Origin: JAVBLV01 sp031553195
GTDB taxonomy: Bacteria > Bacteroidota > Bacteroidia > Bacteroidales > P3
Direction: 5' to 3'
DNA: 6,266 bases
Assembly: GCA_031553195.1 (NCBI GenBank)
Contig: JAVBLV010000100.1
Coordinates: forward strand, 1 to 6,266
In this document: piece by piece, positions 4,475-6,266 of the stretch
How positions within the stretch are numbered: the stretch's first letter is position 1
Layout: every line of letters starts with the position of its first letter
Notes under the pieces: model-generated
Told to the model about the DNA's origin: nothing
The model's input: the letters and a program-made list of their open reading frames with translations, nothing else
Databases searched by the model: none
Program-made: the position numbers and the translations under genes

Positions 4475-4915
4475 CTATTCTTCTTTATCATCCGTTCGTT
4501 TCCCTGTAAACGTAACCGTGTATTCCACCCGTTGCCCGAAGTTGTCTTCAAACACAAAGTCTAATTGGGCTTGTTCTTCCGCAAGATTGGTATAGGTCAG
4601 CACGAAATCATCGGAAGCAATGGACTGAAAGCGATTCACCGGAATAATTTGACCTTTGTCGTTGGTCAACATTCCTTCGCCTTCGCTTTGGAAGTACCGG
4701 AATTTGTAGGTTGTGCCGTCGTAGTTTCCTTCGCGGACAATCGAAAATTCGAGGTCGACCGTTTCACCTTTTTTGAGCGACTTCGGAAGCGGCAGCGTTT
4801 CCACAGAGTAAGGATAATCCCTGCGAATATCCAAATCGTCACTACAGCCGCTACAGGCACAGGCTACCGCCGCAAGCAGTAGCGTATATAAAAAATAAGA
4901 TGCAAAGCGTTTCAT
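4475..4915 (-). CDS. traQ: TraQ-like conjugal transfer lipoprotein (DUF3872)
   Basis: This 146-residue protein matches the DUF3872 family, called TraQ in CTnDOT-type elements. The N-terminus is a lipoprotein signal: M-K-R, a hydrophobic stretch to about 18, then cysteines at 19, 21 and 24 in A-C-A-C-S-G-C. One of these (19 or 24 most likely) would be lipidated, and the protein would sit in an envelope membrane. The mature part is beta-rich and holds family landmarks I recognise: D-L-D-I-x-x-x-Y-P-Y-S-V-E-T-L-P-L-P-K, then G-E-T-V-D-L-E-F-S-I-x-R-E-G, Y-K-F-R-Y-F-Q, and near the end F-E-D-N-F-G-Q. It lies 13 bp downstream of traO and is the last gene of the transfer operon before a terminator. 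Its exact role in mating-pair formation is unknown. Confidence 0.85.
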   Translation of the reverse strand: MKRFASYFLYTLLLAAVACACSGCSDDLDIRRDYPYSVETLPLPKSLKKGETVDLEFSIVREGNYDGTTYKFRYFQSEGEGMLTNDKGQIIPVNRFQSIASDDFVLTYTNLAEEQAQLDFVFEDNFGQRVEYTVTFTGKRTDDKEE

Positions 4916-4928
4916 ATTCTTATCGTTT

Positions 4929-5513
4929 TTAGTTTATAATAAATCGTATTCCCAACCCTATTTGAGTATTGAACTTGCCGACAGACGAACCGAGCAGCAT
5001 CCGTTCCCGGACGTTGAGCAGCAATGCCGCCCAATCCGTCAGGAAGATTTCAGTTTCGAGTGTCAGGGCTGCACCATACAGGAAAGCATCTTTGTTCTCA
5101 ATAGTTGCACCGTCGGGTAGCAGTTTATCGTTCCTGTTGATTGTTTCGTAACCTGCCATTCCCGACAATCCGAGTGAGAAGAACAGCGTTTTACTTCCGT
5201 CCGAAAGGAAGTTCAGGAAGTAGCCGCCTTCGGCTGTTATTTGTGCCTGTGGCAACTTCCAATCTTCATATAAATACTGTTTTTGCAGGTATTCGCCGCC
5301 GAATTTCCAATAATTCCCATGCTTGGTATAGGAAGTTACCGCAGTTCCGAAATGGAAGCCGAAACCGTCGCTTTTTGAATCCAAATTGAATCCGTTGACT
5401 GTTCCACCCGTGAATTGAATACCCTTTTGAGAGGGTAAACGGCGTTGCGCCTGTGCTTGGTTTTGAACAACCAGGCACAGCGCAAGCGCTAATAAAAATA
5501 TCGTCTTTTTCAT
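4929..5513 (-). CDS. traO: Conjugal transfer protein TraO
   Basis: This 194-residue exported protein begins with a clear signal peptide (M-K-K, hydrophobic to about 17, then Q-A-Q-A-Q before cleavage near residue 22). The remainder is a beta-strand pattern with many alternating aromatic residues, typical of an outer-membrane beta barrel, and it ends in G-L-G-I-R-F-I-I-N. The landmarks L-P-S-Q-K-G-I, G-G-Y-F-L-N-F-L-S-D, L-S-G-M-A-G-Y-E-T-I-N, L-L-P-D-G-A-T-I-x-N-K-D-A-F-L-Y-G and L-L-N-V-R-E-R match the TraO family of Bacteroidetes conjugative transposons. It is part of the mating-pair apparatus; the molecular role is not established. The start codon is one base after the traN stop (TAAGATG), which points to translational coupling. 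In CTnDOT a primase gene, traP, follows traO, but here traQ follows directly. Confidence 0.92.
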   Translation of the reverse strand: MKKTIFLLALALCLVVQNQAQAQRRLPSQKGIQFTGGTVNGFNLDSKSDGFGFHFGTAVTSYTKHGNYWKFGGEYLQKQYLYEDWKLPQAQITAEGGYFLNFLSDGSKTLFFSLGLSGMAGYETINRNDKLLPDGATIENKDAFLYGAALTLETEIFLTDWAALLLNVRERMLLGSSVGKFNTQIGLGIRFIIN

Positions 5514-5514
5514 C

Positions 5515-6266
5515 TTACTTCACTTTTAGTTCGTTGATGACTTCTGCGCGGGTAATGTCGTCGTTCTCTATGATGAACGTTTGATGCCGCCCGCCGTTCT
5601 TTTCAAAGAGTTCCACGACCAACTGTTTACCGTCGGGGATAGTGAATTTGTCCATTGCAAAGACTGTCCGTTCCGAACGCTTGCCATGTACCTGCGTGAT
5701 GAAGTGATACGCCCGTAACGGTTCTATCACCGTTTCCTGAATGGCAGTGCGTTTGGCGACTTTCTTATCGACGATTTTCCAACGAATGAAATCGACATCA
5801 AACGGAACGTTCGACGAGTTTTTGACCTGCGTGTGGAAATACAACATGCCGTTGTGCGTATAAATTCCTTTCAAAAGATATTGGATTCCGAAACGTTTGC
5901 AGCCGATATGTTTGACTTTCCGTTTGTCGCTTTTATAAATGGACTTCATTATCAAATGGACAACCTTTGGCGATTCGTTGCCGAGTTCCGTCAGGTATAT
6001 GTCCATTGCATTATTGGGACGATTGACTGCTTCGCCATCGTGGATGAAGTCTTTCATTTCGACATTCAACTTTATCGGCTCGTTAGCATACTTCACGTTG
6101 AACGTGTAAAAACTTCCTTCATCGGTAATCACGGAAAAGTTGGTTCCCGTTTCAAAGCCTTTGACGGCGGCCTTTACACGGACAACATTTTCCGAGCCGT
6201 CGGCTTTGCCGGCAATGATGTTGGCAGAACCCAAATCAATGTACCGCACGCCGGACGGGAAAATAA
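5515..6266 (-). CDS. traN: Conjugative transposon protein TraN (DUF4138), 5' end outside window
   Basis: The visible part is 249 residues ending at TAA 5517-5515. The frame stays open to the window edge and reads I-F-P-S-G-V-R-Y-I-D-L-G-S before the rest, which is how the middle of TraN proteins begins. The true start, with its signal peptide, therefore lies beyond 6266, and the in-frame GTG at 6249-6247 is not the start. Family landmarks are G-S-A-N-I-I-A-G-K-A, V-R-V-K-A-A-V-K-G-F, T-N-F-S-V-I-T-D-E-G-S-F-Y-T-F-N-V-K-Y-A-x-E-P, and C-K-R-F-G-I-Q-Y-L-L-K-G-I-Y. TraN carries DUF4138 and is regarded as the VirB9-like periplasmic part of the type IV secretion channel of CTnDOT-type elements. 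Codon use is GC-richer than in the island. It heads the visible part of the operon traN-traO-traQ. Confidence 0.93.
   Translation of the reverse strand, partial: IFPSGVRYIDLGSANIIAGKADGSENVVRVKAAVKGFETGTNFSVITDEGSFYTFNVKYANEPIKLNVEMKDFIHDGEAVNRPNNAMDIYLTELGNESPKVVHLIMKSIYKSDKRKVKHIGCKRFGIQYLLKGIYTHNGMLYFHTQVKNSSNVPFDVDFIRWKIVDKKVAKRTAIQETVIEPLRAYHFITQVHGKRSERTVFAMDKFTIPDGKQLVVELFEKNGGRHQTFIIENDDITRAEVINELKVK

Noticed and set aside
6247..6249. GTG as the start of traN
   Set aside because: The frame is open upstream to the window edge and the upstream residues (I-F-P-S-G-V) fit the TraN family, so the gene is cut by the window.
1..6266. CRISPR array, tRNA, rRNA, insertion sequence or integrase
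   Set aside because: No regularly spaced repeats, no cloverleaf or rRNA-like sequence, and no transposase or integrase motifs were found on either strand.

Overview
The window reads as a piece of a Bacteroidota integrative conjugative element of the CTnDOT-like type, with a separate cargo island inside it. The evidence for the host group is threefold. The minus-strand genes at the right end match the transfer proteins TraN, TraO and the DUF3872 lipoprotein (TraQ) of Bacteroidetes elements. The left end carries a DUF3873-type gene known from the same elements. Genes lack clear Shine-Dalgarno sequences, and a Bacteroidota-style promoter (TTTG ... TAnnTTTG) lies ahead of the cargo. The species cannot be named from this sequence.

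Layout, left to right. (1) Positions 1-1533, plus strand: a tightly packed operon of element backbone genes. It holds a possible C-terminal scrap of an upstream gene, a small basic membrane protein, a DUF3873-like protein, a 59-aa protein, and a 171-aa protein with an N-terminal zinc ribbon. A strong hairpin follows, probably the operon terminator. (2) Positions about 1616-4386, plus strand: a visibly more AT-rich island with its own promoter, which overlaps a 10-bp inverted repeat. It encodes a radical SAM/SPASM enzyme with a C-terminal PqqD-like domain, then three tandem small genes (44, 52 and 42 aa), then a 260-aa two-helix membrane protein. The three small genes are too short for usual gene calling. 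(3) Positions about 4387-4474: hairpins between convergent transcription units. (4) Positions 4475-6266, minus strand: the tail of the transfer operon, traN (5' end outside the window), traO and traQ, separated by 1 and 13 bp.

The most interesting content is the island. Its three peptides share a cysteine-free N-terminal half (consensus roughly F-x-E-M-x-V-[YF]-D-F-S-N-L, ending in D-N-C). They diverge in a short C-terminal half made mostly of Cys, Asp, Ser and Gly, with 5, 8 and 5 cysteines. A conserved leader, a variable Cys/Asp-rich core, and an adjacent radical SAM/SPASM enzyme with its own RiPP-recognition-like domain together make a convincing case for a ribosomally synthesised, radically modified peptide (RiPP) locus of the ranthipeptide/sactipeptide kind, carried as cargo by a conjugative element. 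The chemistry (possibly Cys-to-Asp thioethers), the peptide function (toxin, signal or metal binder) and the role of the membrane protein (immunity, export partner or phage defence) are inference. No transporter or leader peptidase gene is visible in the window.
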